Positions 1 through 14,500 of a DNA stretch of 64,000 nt are shown in pieces (positions within the stretch are counted from its first letter, which is position 1; the number at the start of each line of letters is the position of its first letter). The position numbers and the translations under genes are program-made. Source of the DNA: Saccoglossus kowalevskii (Eukaryota; Hemichordata; Enteropneusta; Harrimaniidae); contig NW_003135370.1 in assembly GCF_000003605.2 (NCBI RefSeq), positions 238,965 through 302,964 of the forward strand, read 5' to 3'. The notes below the pieces were generated by a model, which made no database searches, had not been told where the DNA came from, and worked only from the letters and a program-made list of their open reading frames with translations.

Positions 1-3000
1 ATTGAAAACCCGAGAAAAGCATCTTATGAAAAATCTCTAATTCACATGCGCATCCTTCCTGTTAATGCAATAAGCCTCTGTTAGTACTCCACGCGTGAAT
101 AGAGTGTCGCGATTAGAACAGATCGTCGATATATGCTGTATCGTAGATTTGAGGCGTTGGGAAGTTCTTTTGTTAGAGGATTGTTCAGAGAGGATACACA
201 GAGAAACAAATTAGTTGAAATGCAACCACATCATAATACATACAGATAATACAATTACAATCATGTCATATTGACTGGCAATCGATCAAAACATATGACG
301 AGTCAACTTTATCGACTCACATCACAAATATAGGATGATAATGTATTCTAATGTATGCCTATTTTAAAGGTGAATCTGTGACTAATGCTTAACAATAACA
401 TATTTGAACTTTGAATGACAGTGCGTCAATCACGTAAAAAGGACAATATTTTTTTGGGAAACGGCGTGCTAACCCATATTGCGCAATATTTATCAACACA
501 TATGATTTTAATATTTTACCAACCATATTCATATAATCAGTACGGTTGTTATAAAAAGATTTAAAACATGGACTCGTTACTATGGTTCTGGAATTGTTAT
601 CTTAAATAAAATATGTCTTTTAGTAGATGGATTTCTGAAATGTACTTGTAAATATTATTATTCCCCGTTGTTGAAGCAAGAAGTAACTGGATGACCTGTG
701 TACAATGTTCATACTAGGTTATATCGTAAACATTTTACAGGTTAAACATTGCTGTGTCATAGTGTGACGGAACACAGATGTTACCCAAGACGTTTATTTG
801 TTCACACATCGGAATCGGTGAGTTATTCACGCCTCATGGTAACTGTTGAATGTGAATGAACACAGTACGCCTGTTTCACTAATAAAGCAATGCATCCTAA
901 TCAGATGCTTATTTACTGTATTTGCGAATAAACGCAGAGTATTTATATAGCGTATTTGTTTTATATTATCGCAGTATCACGCATATTAGGTACTGGATAA
1001 GTGTAAATAACCACGTGACGAGTTCCTCTCTGTCTGTTTTTGGTGATTACATTGAAGAAATCCTTTATTCCATTTGCTTTTCTGTTATTGTTTATACAAT
1101 GTCTTTCTAAACAGAAAACCGAACCGTGGAAAGTGGGCTTCCATGGCCTTGACTTAGTTTTCCCAAACTGCGATGGCCGTAAATGAGAGGAAACGATTAA
1201 GCCGTCATTAGATGTTTTGATAGAGTAATGCTTACACGAGAGGAATCATTTATTTTTATTTCAAATATCATGTGTACCAGGAATGACGTCATCGGGGAGT
1301 ATGCAACATATCATTGAAGACCGAATCATAATATCGTCTCTCTAATTCTACCCCTCCACTCTGACTGGTTTGACAATTGATGCTCACCTAGATTTTATTC
1401 TATCTGTTAAAAGGTTATGTATTTTCATAACAGCAAATGCAATACCATTAAAGTTAAACATAATACGTCGGCATTTTAATGCAAACATAAACATATTGCA
1501 TGGGTATACTTCAACACTTATTACTATGTAACAGATGAAATTCCAATCTAGGATTATATTACGTCTCATGATTATTTTTTTCAATATTCTTAGTGGTGCA
1601 AATCAAGTGGCAGAGTGCTCTGTCAAAGACGATATTATTATAGCGCCGGAGGTGTTGTTGCCCACTTACGATTAATGGAAAACATTGATGGTTGAATACA
1701 TGCGGTCATGATAAATCTGTTCAACTTCTGATTATTTTTTATTTTTTTATTTTATTTTATTTATTTTTGTAATCGTCTTTTTTTTTCGTATGTGATTATA
1801 TTGTTGTTGTTTTTTTTCAATTATTTTCATAATTCTAATTTTCTGTAATTGTCTGATTGCGAAAGCCAAAATATCTGAGCTACCTTCATAGGAGATCTCA
1901 TATAAACTCTCGCAAACTTCAATAACCAATCACTAACAGCCACGGTTGCAAAACATGTAATAATCACTGTAATATACAAGACCTTCTCTGATTGGTTGAC
2001 TAATCTGGTTATTTATGATTTCAAGAACGAGATCATATATTTGGAGGTTGTTCAAATCTTTGCGCGTTCACAGTCAGGAAATTCAAAAATAAAATTAAGA
2101 AACTAATAAAACAATTAAAAGAACAATAAAAAGAAAGACCCAATATGATCTGATTTTAATCAGATTGCTTCTGATTCTATGACATAATGTTATTTGTAAT
2201 CCGTTAATCAAATGTAAAATTATTTCAGTAAGTAACAAACAAACATTCAATATTTAATTATTTTTCAATACCCTTGGTTGTAGTCAAGTCATTAATTATT
2301 TTTCTTTATTTCATCTGAATTTATGTAAATATAGTTTTCAAATTGAATATTTGACTTTCGGCGCGACTGCATTAGATACGTATGTGTTGTTTTACTTAAT
2401 GGCATGTTGTCTGATTACAGTAGGTTCTGTATAACTAGTTCTCCGTACCACATTCAAACAATTATATTTAATAAACGATATTGTCGAAAATGAATAATAC
2501 TTTTAAATCATGCGCATTTCATCAATCTTTCGATGTAGACGTTTGTGTCATAAAAACACTATAAAACATATTATCGAGAGGCGCCATTGTCGATAAGATA
2601 AGCAGTAACAAATAAGAACAATCAATACCCGTAGCCGCCATGACAGATGTTGTGCTTATTATCAATACCATGACAAATTACCAAGACACACATGACCTGA
2701 CCTGTGTTATCGCCAACACGGGTGTGTGCACTTTACGATGATTGCCTAATATCACGACCTTGTTCACATCACGAAAACGTGACACCTAATTGCAGCAACA
2801 CTTGGCAATACTATTTTTTTTTTTCACCACAGTTGAAAAATAAATGCCACACACAAGCAGCAATGCGTCGTTCAGTAGTGTAGTGCGCGAATATTCATGC
2901 ATCGAACAGAGGGGACGAAAACAACAAGCGAGAAACCTTTAGTTAAGCGCAATATAAATGCATTATATATCGCTAACGTATTTGTCTGTTCATTTGACTT

Positions 3001-4735
3001 GTTATTTACATAATTATTGTTCAAATACATACCTGCGGGTTATATTTTGTGTTATATAATGCATTAAAGCGGGGGAATCATTACCTGCGCATGCGTCAGA
3101 TAGCGTGACGTTGTTTACAAACAAACGTCTACCAACGAGCCTTTGCGTTTTTAGCGTGCGTTGTTATCGTCGATTGTTACTTAATTCCCACGCGTGCGTA
3201 GGTGACGAGTCTCCGCTTTGAACATTCCATTTCTCTGTGGCGTGAAATTTATTAAAGCGGGAGGGTCATCACCTGCGCATGCGTCAGATGGCCATAGCTT
3301 GGCATTGTTTACAAATAAGCGTCTACCCATGAGCCTTCCTGTTTTTAACGCGTGTTTTTATAATCGATTGAGACTCAATTCCCACGCGCGCGCAGGTGAC
3401 GACTCTCCGTTTTGAACATTGCATTCCTGTGTGACGTGGGATTTTTTAATGTTGAGATTGCACGTTCTCGTCGAATGATATCTGACTATTAACGCTTCAA
3501 TTTCAACATACCTATTGCAGTGAATGTATTTGAAAATGTACAGCGTCTACTGGCATAAGTCAAAGCAACTATTTCGCCAGAATCGCGCATGTCCGTATTA
3601 TACCGTTCCAGTATTGTTCTTCTGCCCTGTGCAATAAACAGTGAATTCAGACGCGATAAACACAAACATTGCTCATGGAGATAATTTGTAAGCCAGCGTC
3701 ACAATAAATATAATTTGACACAAATTCGAATGTACAACATTGCCTGTAAATGTACTTGCTTTTAGCAGAACACAAAACACTAGCTCGTACCTATACGCGC
3801 ATGCGTAGTTATGTGCACGCGGCGGATGTTTCACGTGGGATGTGAAAGATGGAATTATTGCCACAATAAGGGATGAACTAAATGTCACCTAAACGGGCGA
3901 GTCGTGCCATCTTCCTACTAATGTTGTATTAGTAAAATCGGTGGATTCAACAAATAGTTCTACAAATCATAAATCGGAGCAGATCATAAGTCGATGAGAT
4001 AAAAAATTATCTGTTTGTGTCACGAATCGTTGTTGCGATACAAGTGCTTGACAATCAATCGAATTATCAAACTGACACCTATAATACAGCCCAATGCTAT
4101 TATTTGCAATTATTTAAGTCTAGATGATGGAGAAAGCCGAAACGTATGATGAATGAACAAAATTCATTCAAATATTCTGGTTTATAATTATATTTTACCG
4201 TCTGTTCTTCCAGGCATACTACAAGAGTCATAAACATCGTCGTAATTCGTGTTTTTTTTTGCGATCCCGGCTCGTGTGACTACACGCGGTAGCCAACTTG
4301 CGAATCCATTGATCAGTACAAGACAACGGTATGGAGGAACGGTTGTCCAAGCTGGTGGATGACCACGGCAATACAATATTAACTACCAATGTATGTAATT
4401 ATTTACGAACAGATTGTTATCTTCGGTCGATTTTGCTAAGAATAGAATACCAGTTCCAATATACTTTAGACGAAAATGGCGGCCAAAATCCCGCCCAGGA
4501 CGAGAGAATCACGAGACTTGTATTTGTCTTTCAAATAATGCTCCATTCTCTACCGTCTTCGCATTTAATGTTCATCTGACCTATATACACCTGCTGTTTA
4601 AAACAGTAGTTACACAAAACAGGAGAGAATGTTACACTACTTGAGGAAAAAAAAACAAATCTCGTGACTCCTTCGCTCACAGCGAGATTACGGGTCCACT
4701 AAATTTTTTTTATACATGTCGGTAAGATCACTCAC
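1..4735 (-). other. Start of the intron after receptor exon 6 (incomplete)
   Basis: The donor GTGAGTGATC follows exon 6. I searched the minus strand for the TM1-TM3 exon (a WVSFW-like core and the TM2 region) and found no convincing match, so this intron is probably longer than 4.7 kb and continues beyond base 1. Apart from the tandem MITE-like units at 3063-3440 it shows only AT-rich, low-complexity sequence. Confidence 0.7.
3063..3440. repeat. Tandem pair of 188-bp units, each holding a palindromic MITE-like core
   Basis: The motif ATTAAAGCGGG starts at 3063 and again at 3251, and the two 188-bp units align throughout with moderate divergence. Within each unit the two ends are inverted relative to each other. 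The left arm (AAAGCGGG... CACCTGCGCATGCGT, about 30 bp) pairs with a right arm (ACGCGCGCGCAGGTGACGAC...CCGTTTT). Each core therefore looks like a small non-autonomous DNA transposon of about 160 bp. Both left arms carry TGCGCATGCGT, which matches the NRF1 binding consensus. Confidence 0.75.
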
Positions 4736-4870
4736 CTGTTGTATATGGATTAGTAGTACTTGTCTCTACTATATTGATAATCTCGAACTGTGGCATTTTC
4801 AGGTTCTGGTTTAACGAGACCGCCGTTCCTGGGGCCCAATCGAAAATTACGTGTTCGGTGGTGAATCCAT
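4736..4870 (-). CDS. Receptor exon 6: loops B, F and start of loop C
   Basis: One hundred and thirty-five bases, acceptor ATCTCTTACAG|AT, donor ACAACAG|GTGAGT. The exon completes Tyr185 and encodes GFTTEHVIFDWAPG, then a variable stretch, then LKMPQFEIINIVETSTTNPY and TTG (to Gly230, split). Joined to exon 5 it gives the loop B sequence ESYGFTT, very close to GABA-A beta. The LPQF-like strand (KMPQF) is typical of the family. No cysteine occurs in the loop-C approach, where glycine receptors and GluCl carry the first cysteine of their second disulfide. The next exon should begin with loop C and TM1. Confidence 0.95.
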
Positions 4871-7800
4871 CTGTAAGAGATTGTAATGTAATTACAGGAA
4901 AACGAAGACACTTGTATATTACAACACAACTAGAGAACACGAAATTCGTACCCGTTATCACGGCAAGCGCCTCGACACTGTGGGCAGACGCGGTCCTTGT
5001 CGCGTCACAGTCACTGACCTAAAAAACTGCTCCAAAATAATATTAATAATGAATACTATTATTCATAACAACAATGTTTATTTTTAACCAAAAACAAACA
5101 ATACATATAGCAGGTAATTGTACTTTACGTTAGTTGTAATGTGGTTTTATACTCCTAGGTAATTGTGTAAAAATATCACGAGTATACATCATGCTCCAGT
5201 TCGCCATCATCATACATATGGACCATTCATTGTATGTTTGCTCTCAAGCTTAATATATATATACGTGTGTTCTTCAGTACAAGAACATTGGACATTATCT
5301 CACTACTACAAACGAAGATTGTTGAAGCGTGGTAGCTAGCGAAGCCTTAAATGCTCGTGTGCTCTGGCATTGGAAACACGTAATTGTTCGGTTATGCGAA
5401 GGAAATCACCATCGACGACTAGCTTCGAGTATTGGAGTTCAGTGCATGGCTAATATTATTCCAGTCACTATTTTCCTCTTTTAATTTATAAACAGTTAGT
5501 ACTGAATATATCAGTATTATTGAAGTTAAATTTCGTTATCCGATTCTGATTGACGTCATCATACAAATAATTCGATTATCACACTATAATCTATGCTATC
5601 TATCTATAAATATATCCATATTTTGAAATATACAATATTGTTATTTTATATTCACGTGATTGTTAGCTTTTTGTAAACGTAACTATAGGCAATAACAATA
5701 TTCAGTTTGTAAACACGGAATACATTAATTAATCGAGATGTAATTTCTTCATATAAAATCAAACATACACTACCGTTGTGGCTATTATTTGTGTCATAAC
5801 CTACTTAATAATGTATACCCTTATTCTTAAATAAATTAACAGTGTTATCGTAACGTGGCGCTTTGCTTCATGCTTCTAATCAACCTAACAAGAATGTACG
5901 CGCTCATGTAATTCTTCTCTGTCTGCCACAGGTTTGATTTGTTATTCATGTTAAAGTACGGATGGGCTCCATTTAGAATGGCGTTCATAATCTTGATTAA
6001 GCCTGCGCAATTAATGGACAAATCATATAAAAGACAACATGTAACGTATACCCCGAGCGTATGTGGTTTGGGGAAAACAACGAAATAGAAAAAGACTAAG
6101 AAAATAACTCCCCAGCTAGATTTGCATTATTACGAATGGTGTAAAACGCAATGAACATCAAGTAGAAGACATATTCTGTTTAGAAGATGAGTATAACAAG
6201 TAACACCTGAATTATATGAATATTTAATTAATTTATACTCCACTTAGTTGCTTAGTGAGCTGTATCGAATTAAAATAAGATATATTACTAGTGTTAAGCA
6301 ATTTCCTAAACGAGAATTGAGTTTTGGACATTTTAATTTACTCTCCCCAAATGTTTCCATGGGAAGGCAAATTCTACAATCATTGGACAACGATATATTT
6401 GCTTAGTTATAGGCGTTCCAGTTAAATTACGGAGTCGCACGACTTCCATCTTTTTATGTTGAAAGAGAAGACATTTAATGTCGATAGTCTGACTGTCCAT
6501 TTACTGCATTAAGCGATAGGGGTAAGTATTGAATTAATTGGTGATTAATTGTTTAATCCTCACATCTTATCGTGTAACAACTTCCCTGATTATTATAACC
6601 ATGATATATAACACATACGATATCTTTCTAGTTATTTAGAAATTAAAAAAAAATAAAGCAGATTTCAGCACCTAAAATGTGCTTTAGGTTTTCAATATAC
6701 CCACTGGGCTTCTAGTGATGAATAAATCTTTGATTAGAGAGGAAGTGAACGCTGCAATTGTGTTAGCTCATGTGTATAACTGATTGTACCCCGAAGATAT
6801 CAAATTGAAAACATCCGATGACAATCTCGTTGCATATGCAATATTAATGAAGCTACCATACATGCATGAAGGCACACCCATAGTGCGTTTTATCATTCCA
6901 TTTGAAATATGCTGTGAAAGACAACGCAGTGATGATATTTGTTGACACTATTGCGTAATCATTCCGTTGTCCTGACCGGAGAGCTAGTTCACATTGTATT
7001 AACATCAATGATGTTATAACTGATGCACCACACTACGAACATGACGTTATTTATTAAGCAAGCGATACTTAAAATCTCACTTCACTAATGTAAACAGTTT
7101 TCTGTTGCGGAAGACAATTTATTTCGACATACATTGCTAAATTATGCACCTATTCGCACGTCCTTCTAAGCAGGAAGCTTCCATTGACATATAAGAGCGC
7201 GGTTACAGCATGGCGGCGGTGCCTATGTGGCTGAATTTCATCAATGTGGCGATAGATTGATATTTTTACATGTTCGCAGATTCCGTCTGTTCTAAATCTA
7301 CGTCGCCGCCACCAACACACATTGCGTTAATGACTACAATATTATACTGCCAACTGTCAGATCGTCTCTGCAGCTTCCAGCGTAATCCTTTGTATAATTC
7401 GCGCATACTACATTGTGTGCATGCATGACAATGCGCGCAGGTGGAATAACACCCATGACCAGCGATTGATCACGGAAGCACGTAGTTATCTCTATAAGAA
7501 AGCTTACTTTCCTTTGCTTGACGGTTGAAAGTTGGTAGCTATTCAGGATATGGCCTGGTTCTTGATTGCTAAATAAACACCGGACTTTGTTTATTCCATG
7601 TATATTAGGGTTAACTACTGTATGCTCCCATGGGTATAGTCATGGTATCGGTCACAAATTCGTGCGATCGTTTTAAATTTTAAATTAAAACATCTATACG
7701 CAGTTATACACGCCAAAATCGTACATACTCATTACGGCTCTGATGTGAAAAGGCGATTACACTTGGAATTTATGAAAAAAATCCAATTTTGTTTAATTAG

Positions 7801-8503
7801 ATTCCGAGCTTTGAAGAGTCGAAAAATTAAAATACTCTTTTGACTTTCCAATAGTGGCTGATGTATTGGATATATACGCCTCGAGGGGAAATTCATTCGA
7901 TATATCTGTCTCTCGGGTTAAATATGCTTGTGTATGTTTTCTTAAGTTAAACAATGCTTAAACATATAGACATATGTTTCATGCTTGTGAGTTCAAATGC
8001 CGAGTGTACATTTGACGGTCGGGTAGCAACATAACATTATACAAGAATATAGAGAAAGCCTAAAAGAAATATTACTTACAACTTTCTAACAGCATTTCAC
8101 AGACCTGTTGATCCATTGGATAGTTTTGTAAATTCATATAACATGCTAAAGTTAGCGTTAATCTGTGAAAGAATAGAAATATGCATATGAATAGATTTAT
8201 TCTAATAGTAATGAACTCGGCGTTAGATATTCATTAAAAGCTCCAAATGAGCGTGTTGAACTCTATTTTACTCTTTGTATATTTAACTAAACTAACTCTA
8301 TAGTTAATTAACACTTTTCATCTATTATTTGCAAGACATGTTTACACTCTATGCAAATACCCGGTACTTTATTCATGACTGCTTCAGTTTGTTATTTCAT
8401 ATTCTTGTTCCGTTAGACCTTGAACTGTGGTCTATATAGTATATTTATACGTGTAAATCCTTTTTGTGAATTCTTTGCCTACTTATTCTGGTGACACACA
8501 AAC

Positions 8504-8534
<31 letters not shown>

Positions 8535-11500
8535 CTTGTTTTTTGTATGCCGCTGCAATGAAATGATTAGAACATACGTCACCGATCGATCCTTAGTTAC
8601 TGTTTTGTAGTATGTTACTATGTTAATCATTCATGCTCGTTCGCCCTCTGGAGAATTTAAATAATGTTTTATGTCATCGCAGATATATATATATATATGT
8701 GTATATACGTAACAGCAAAACACTGTTTGTTTGTTTATTGGTAACGCCATACATGACTCAAATTGTGCTTACAATTTATTGCGCGATCCATGCGTTGCTA
8801 CATTGCCAGATGCACACATCGGTTGTTCTGGTAACAGCATACAGTAAAATTGTATTTAATAACGTTGTTTTCACTCTTTTTTAAACGCCGACACATTGTT
8901 CGGGACGCATGAACGTGATCATCTTACGAAACATGATTCATCTGTATTATTTTGTGTATGGTGAGTGCGACCGCCTTCAAAGTCGATACTCCTTGCCGTG
9001 GTACGATCTGACTCGTTTGCTGTAATTTATTATTTTTTGCTATGTTTTCATACATTAATATAGTAACACCCGTGAGTCTTTCTACGTACAACGGTCGTGA
9101 TATATCAGGGCATGTGGTCATACGGTACTTGATACTTGTTTCACTGTTGGTTCGTCGTATTGCGAGCACTTCTGCACATTGGGTTTGTGTGAAATGTATA
9201 GTTACTGTAGATCAACTGGTGTTCAGTTGTTGTTTACGATAATCACACAGTCCGTAAACTCAACTAAACTAAACACAATTACGTAATATATTAATTTGAT
9301 ACTAAAATTACAGTGAACGACTGTAAAAAATTCAAACCTTTCTGCCATATACTCATTCTAAAGCGACAATGTTATTTACTATGTTTTTGTATAATCACGT
9401 TTACTGGAGAATCATATATTGTCAAAGTTACAAATTGAAAAGAACAGGCCCGAATCACAGTATTTCTGAAATAGCAATAACTATCAGAGACTGATTTTAT
9501 TAACTACATGTATCTTTTATTAAGAAAATTTCTATGCATATCTAAATCTTTATTAATGTTAAAGTAATGTTGAATAATAATTCAGAGAATATCGAAATGT
9601 CACCACACACGCTGTAATAACCTCTTCAACATTGAACAATACAAACGAGGATCTCAAAAGTGCAAGTCCTGCGCCGATGGCAATTGTCTAGTTTCATTAT
9701 ACTAAGAGGACTTAATCTGAAGTGACACCTTTGAGGGAATTGATTACGCCGTTTTCCATTTTTCTCCTAATGGAATAGTTGCAATGCATATATGTTCACA
9801 CACAAGACAATGTATATTTCAGATTTGTCCAACGTCCATATTTAACAAAAACTGAGGGAATCTCATCACCAGAAAGCTTCGGGTCCTTATCCCATGATGA
9901 CAGTCAACATGCATTCGAAAGGATTACCATATAAATGTGCCTTTTCACATCAGATTATGGCTTTAGGAGAGAAGTAGACAGTTGGCAATAGTTACACACA
10001 ATATTGATTGTGAAATTCGGATCGAGTTGTATGGGCGCATTTACAAGTTATTATAGTAGATATTTTCAGCAAGCTTAGAATTGTTTAGCCATTGCGTGTT
10101 GACTATACCATACTCGTTAACACAGTGGACTCGCTTGTCATCTTAACCGAGGAAATGATGGAGTGATAAGAGAAACATCTTATTAATTCAATGCCACACA
10201 AACTTTTACAGTGCGCATCCTCCATAAATCATATTAGAGTTGTACTGCATGTTTGTAACAGCTATTCAAACGTCAACTGACTCCAATCGATTACTTTATA
10301 CAACACGCACAAAATAGTATGCGTTTTCCGCATTATTTATACGTTTACTAAGCTAAAATAAAGATGTTTCAAGTTCGCCAACCCAACATCTCCCCAAATC
10401 GCATGCTGTCAAGTCCTCGATGCATAATTGCTTGTGTTATTGGTGAACGTGCATACACGTACACCCTGCAGAAACTAGACACATTGAAACTGTACACAAA
10501 TATCATCGATGTATTAACTTCACTTTCTATGCAATTTGAAGCATGTGTGCGAGGATTACGCAATGTAAATGTAAACAATAATTATTTGAGACATTCTTTG
10601 TTCACTGCTATACTGTGACGAAAGCAATCTATTCATCGCTTGGCAGATTATAACAACTGAATACAAGTTATTTTTAATAAGCCGTATGCAGCGAATGCAA
10701 AATGCATTCTCATTTCTAATGAACACGCTGCCACGCTATTGGCGTTTTGATCCCAACAATCGACTGTTAATTGCCGCATCGCCAATTTTAATGGAACTAG
10801 ATTGGACATGCTTTTAAAGCTCTAAAATGTTTAGCACGTGATTGGAAAATATTCTTGCAATGTGTGTTAAAGTGTCAGGTGAACAAAAGAACAATAAGCT
10901 ACTTTTCTTGCCAGTGAATGCTCTGGTTTCTAACATGGGGACAGCTGGAGATAACCCCGCACGAGGTACATCGAAATGTAACACCTCATTCCATTATCAC
11001 GCTTTGATGGCGTGTAATTATCTCATATCTTGAAATAGCACCAACTGGTACGGCAACTACACGTGTTAACCACCCAAAGAAAACGACACGTGTCTAAGGA
11101 AGAAGGTGTTGTTGGTTGCTTTGTAATTATACCGTGCTTGTTTCAAAGCTTGCTTGCGTGATGTATGATTAAGAAAGATGAGTAGATCGTGATGGTAATC
11201 CTCGATTGCTACGTAATAAGCTTTGAGTGTATGATTTCTTTATTCCAAGCGATTAACATTTATTTTTTTCATTTATTATTCGTATTTGAAATTAGTTAGT
11301 TGTCGCGTTTCGTTTTCTAATTATTTAGTTTCTTAGTGCACGCAATTTACATTGTCTCCAACAAAAACGTGTATTCGTAAAGAATCAATAGTTAAGTTCT
11401 GAAGAAGATGGACATGTTGTGATTCACGACAGGCGATTAATTATAAATGACATGCACTTATGTAAAAAGGGCAGTGTGCGTAAGTGAACGGCGCTTGTAT

Positions 11501-14500
11501 TAAATAATAAGAAATCTATGAGTTATGACGTATTGGATGTGTTAACTTTAAGAACTGTCTTTATAATTATTATATTAATTTGTCAATTTATATTCAGAAA
11601 CCAAGTAGCGGAAAACACGACTTCGCCGCGTGCGATGTTATGTTAACTGTCCCACTGAAGTAGTGCTGTGACTTCGCCGCCTATATAAAAGCTGACTGTC
11701 CATGCATACGAACAATTGTATTGTGGTATGAAAAACATCTCTTTTACTCGCCATTGCTTAATAATAAACATGAACAGTGAGTCAGCACAGGGAGTTGAAC
11801 AAACTTATGTATTTTGATAAATTATTAAATAATAAAATGTTATATAACTTTTCTTTTACCCCTTCCCCTTCCTGGTATCGATTTCAAGTAATCACTCATC
11901 TTTGTTTATACCATTCAGTCTTTATCATAATCTTTGTTTAATAACTCTTTCCTATATCACAATCTTTATTACCCGCTAATGACTATATGCAAATTTTAAT
12001 GCGATATGTACACACAACATACACATCCTATTATAGTAAAATACCCCAAGGGTTGAAACTCGCCAGGACTGTGGTATGAGCACAACCGTAAAGCCGGTGG
12101 GCATTTAATTTATTCATGAGATGCATTAATAAACAGGATAGACTGAGCGCGAAATTTTAATCCGGCAAGTGTAATCTCCGATGCGACGCAACTTCAATGA
12201 ATCAGTGACTCCTCTGTAAAATGGTTTCTACTTCAAATGTCGTTCGCGTTGCTCTTCGAGATTTTTCTAATGAAAATAATCAACATAGCAGCAGCACAAT
12301 CATCGGAAAGCGTACAGTTGATGTATGTTGGTAAGTTGTATTAAATATTATCTTTTTAACATATATAATATATATAATTTTTTACGGTAGTCTAAATAAA
12401 AGCGTCGCGTCGTCATATAAGATTATCAAACATAACCTTTAACCTTAAAAAAAACCGACATGATTCATGGGAAAATTGTTTACTTCTGATCATGTGACAC
12501 AACAATATGTGAGTCATTCTTTGCGATAGAGGTCAAAGATCGCAACATCCGGTTTACGGCTTTACGGCTGTGCTCCTGCCATGTCGCTCGATCGCAATGA
12601 GTTTTAATTTGACAATATTCAAGTGCAAATGCAATTGCGTCACTTTCTAATGCCATCCATGTCATTATAGATGCCATGTATGTAAAGAAAACAAACTTTA
12701 AAAGTTCGAATGCGTGATTTCAGGAAACAGTCCTGGCGAGTTTCAACCCTTGGGGTATTTTACGGTCATGAATTTGTTTTCGCGTATCTGTTGACCGACT
12801 TAATTAACTGATTATTAGCGAATTGATGTGTTATGTCTGTCATCGTGTAGGCCTATTTGAAGTTTTGGACGGAACTTGGCTCAGTGATTTGGAACTAATT
12901 ACAAGATACCGTCGCTATTCTGACATCCGTAGTTATTAATGTAGTGAACGATTAATCAAAAGATATGACGTATTCAGTACTTAGTTTGATTGGCTTTATG
13001 ATTGAAGGTTACGCCCTAGAGTCTTTTACTGTTTTGTAATTGGTTAGAGTTTTGAAAATGAATAAAGAGAGTTTGAGTTGGTCTTGGCGAATACTCTACG
13101 AGAGAGAGAGTCCTGAAGAGTCTTGGGGCGAGCCTTGACGCAGTCCAGTCTTGGGCGAGTCTTGGTTCAGCCTTGAGAGAGTCTTGGGGATTTTTTCCCC
13201 AGGGCGCTGTGTCTGATAGAGTGCTCGATTGACCGACTAAGACGAGAGCTGAAACGTATTTCGTTGTGTGTGTCTTATTTGACTGTAAAGTATAAGTGAC
13301 TTTCCCGATCCCGTACCTCAAGGGGACGAGATAGAGAGACGAGACGAGTTTCCCCCCTGAACGTGTGGAGAACCCCGAGAGAGAGATTTCCCCCTGATAT
13401 TACTATAATAGGATGTGGATGTTGTGTCTACATCGCGCATTAAAATTTGCATATAGTCATTAGCGGGTAACAAAGATCATGATAAAGACTGAGTGGTATA
13501 AACAAAGATCAGTGATTACTTGAAATCGATACCAGGAAGGGGTAGGAGAAAAGTTATATAACATTTTATTATTTAATATTTTATTAAAATACATAAGTTT
13601 GTCCAACTCCCTGTGGAGTCAGGTAGTATTTTTGCCGGATAGAAAAACGCTTCCGATTTTTTTTGAATAAATCACTAATCATGATTTGATCATATCATTT
13701 GTAGTTTGTTACAGAATCAGTAATATTGTAATCATTATGTACTTTGGAAAAAAAAACTATATCAACAGTTAATTTCATTTGTTGGTTGGCCATTCTTACT
13801 TAGAAGACAATAAGCGTTTAAAATATTTAAATTTAAAGTTAATCAATTCAGTGATTTCTATATACGGTTCTTTGTTAATTCGGTAACAAGCTAACAATAG
13901 CTTTTAAATATTCGTGAATATAACTATTTGATCACGTGGTATATATTTCGAAATACTTTCAGTATGTTCACAAACTGCACAATTTTATGTGTTAATTAAC
14001 ATGAAAAAAGACGCGATAGTACGTGTATTTCATTTTCCAATATAAAGATATTAGTTTAGTCTGATAGTGGCTATCGTCTTTTTGCCGTGTTGCATCGTAC
14101 GTACAACTTACTACAAATAAAATGAGGTTATTTTATTGAAATACTAGATTTTCGGTTGGTTAAACCTAAGTGGAAGAATCACTCACATAAAAACAGTTAA
14201 AATACGCAGAATTACGTGTTAGCGGGTTTAGTTAATAACGTTGTTTGTTACCGTGAATATAGGAATCGGATAACATTGTGATAAAGAAGAAACACGGGGT
14301 TTGAAACATTATCTTTTAAGTAATTTATCTAGAATATTCAAAATGCTAGTGAATTGTCATCAGTGAGACGATAGACCTTTGGCGAATATTCCAATTGACT
14401 GACGTAGGTTTGGACGTGCTTATGTGCGCGCATCGATACATTGGCTGCTTTTTTTCTGTATATTCGGCCAATATTGCGAACGAGTGTGACGTCATGAAAT

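Noticed and set aside
4470-4500. Minus-strand WAGFW-like residues, considered as the TM1 WVSFW core
   Set aside because: The flanking translation is not hydrophobic in the TM1 pattern and has no matching splice phase.
6330-6395. Minus-strand CLPMETFGE after a possible acceptor, considered as the Cys-loop exon
   Set aside because: It lacks the C-x13-C spacing and the residues preceding it; superseded by 8080-8162.
13016-13321. 101-codon minus-strand ORF inside the long-TIR element as a possible transposase
   Set aside because: It has no catalytic motif or zinc-finger pattern and is far too short. It arises from a GAGTCTTGG-rich repetitive stretch.
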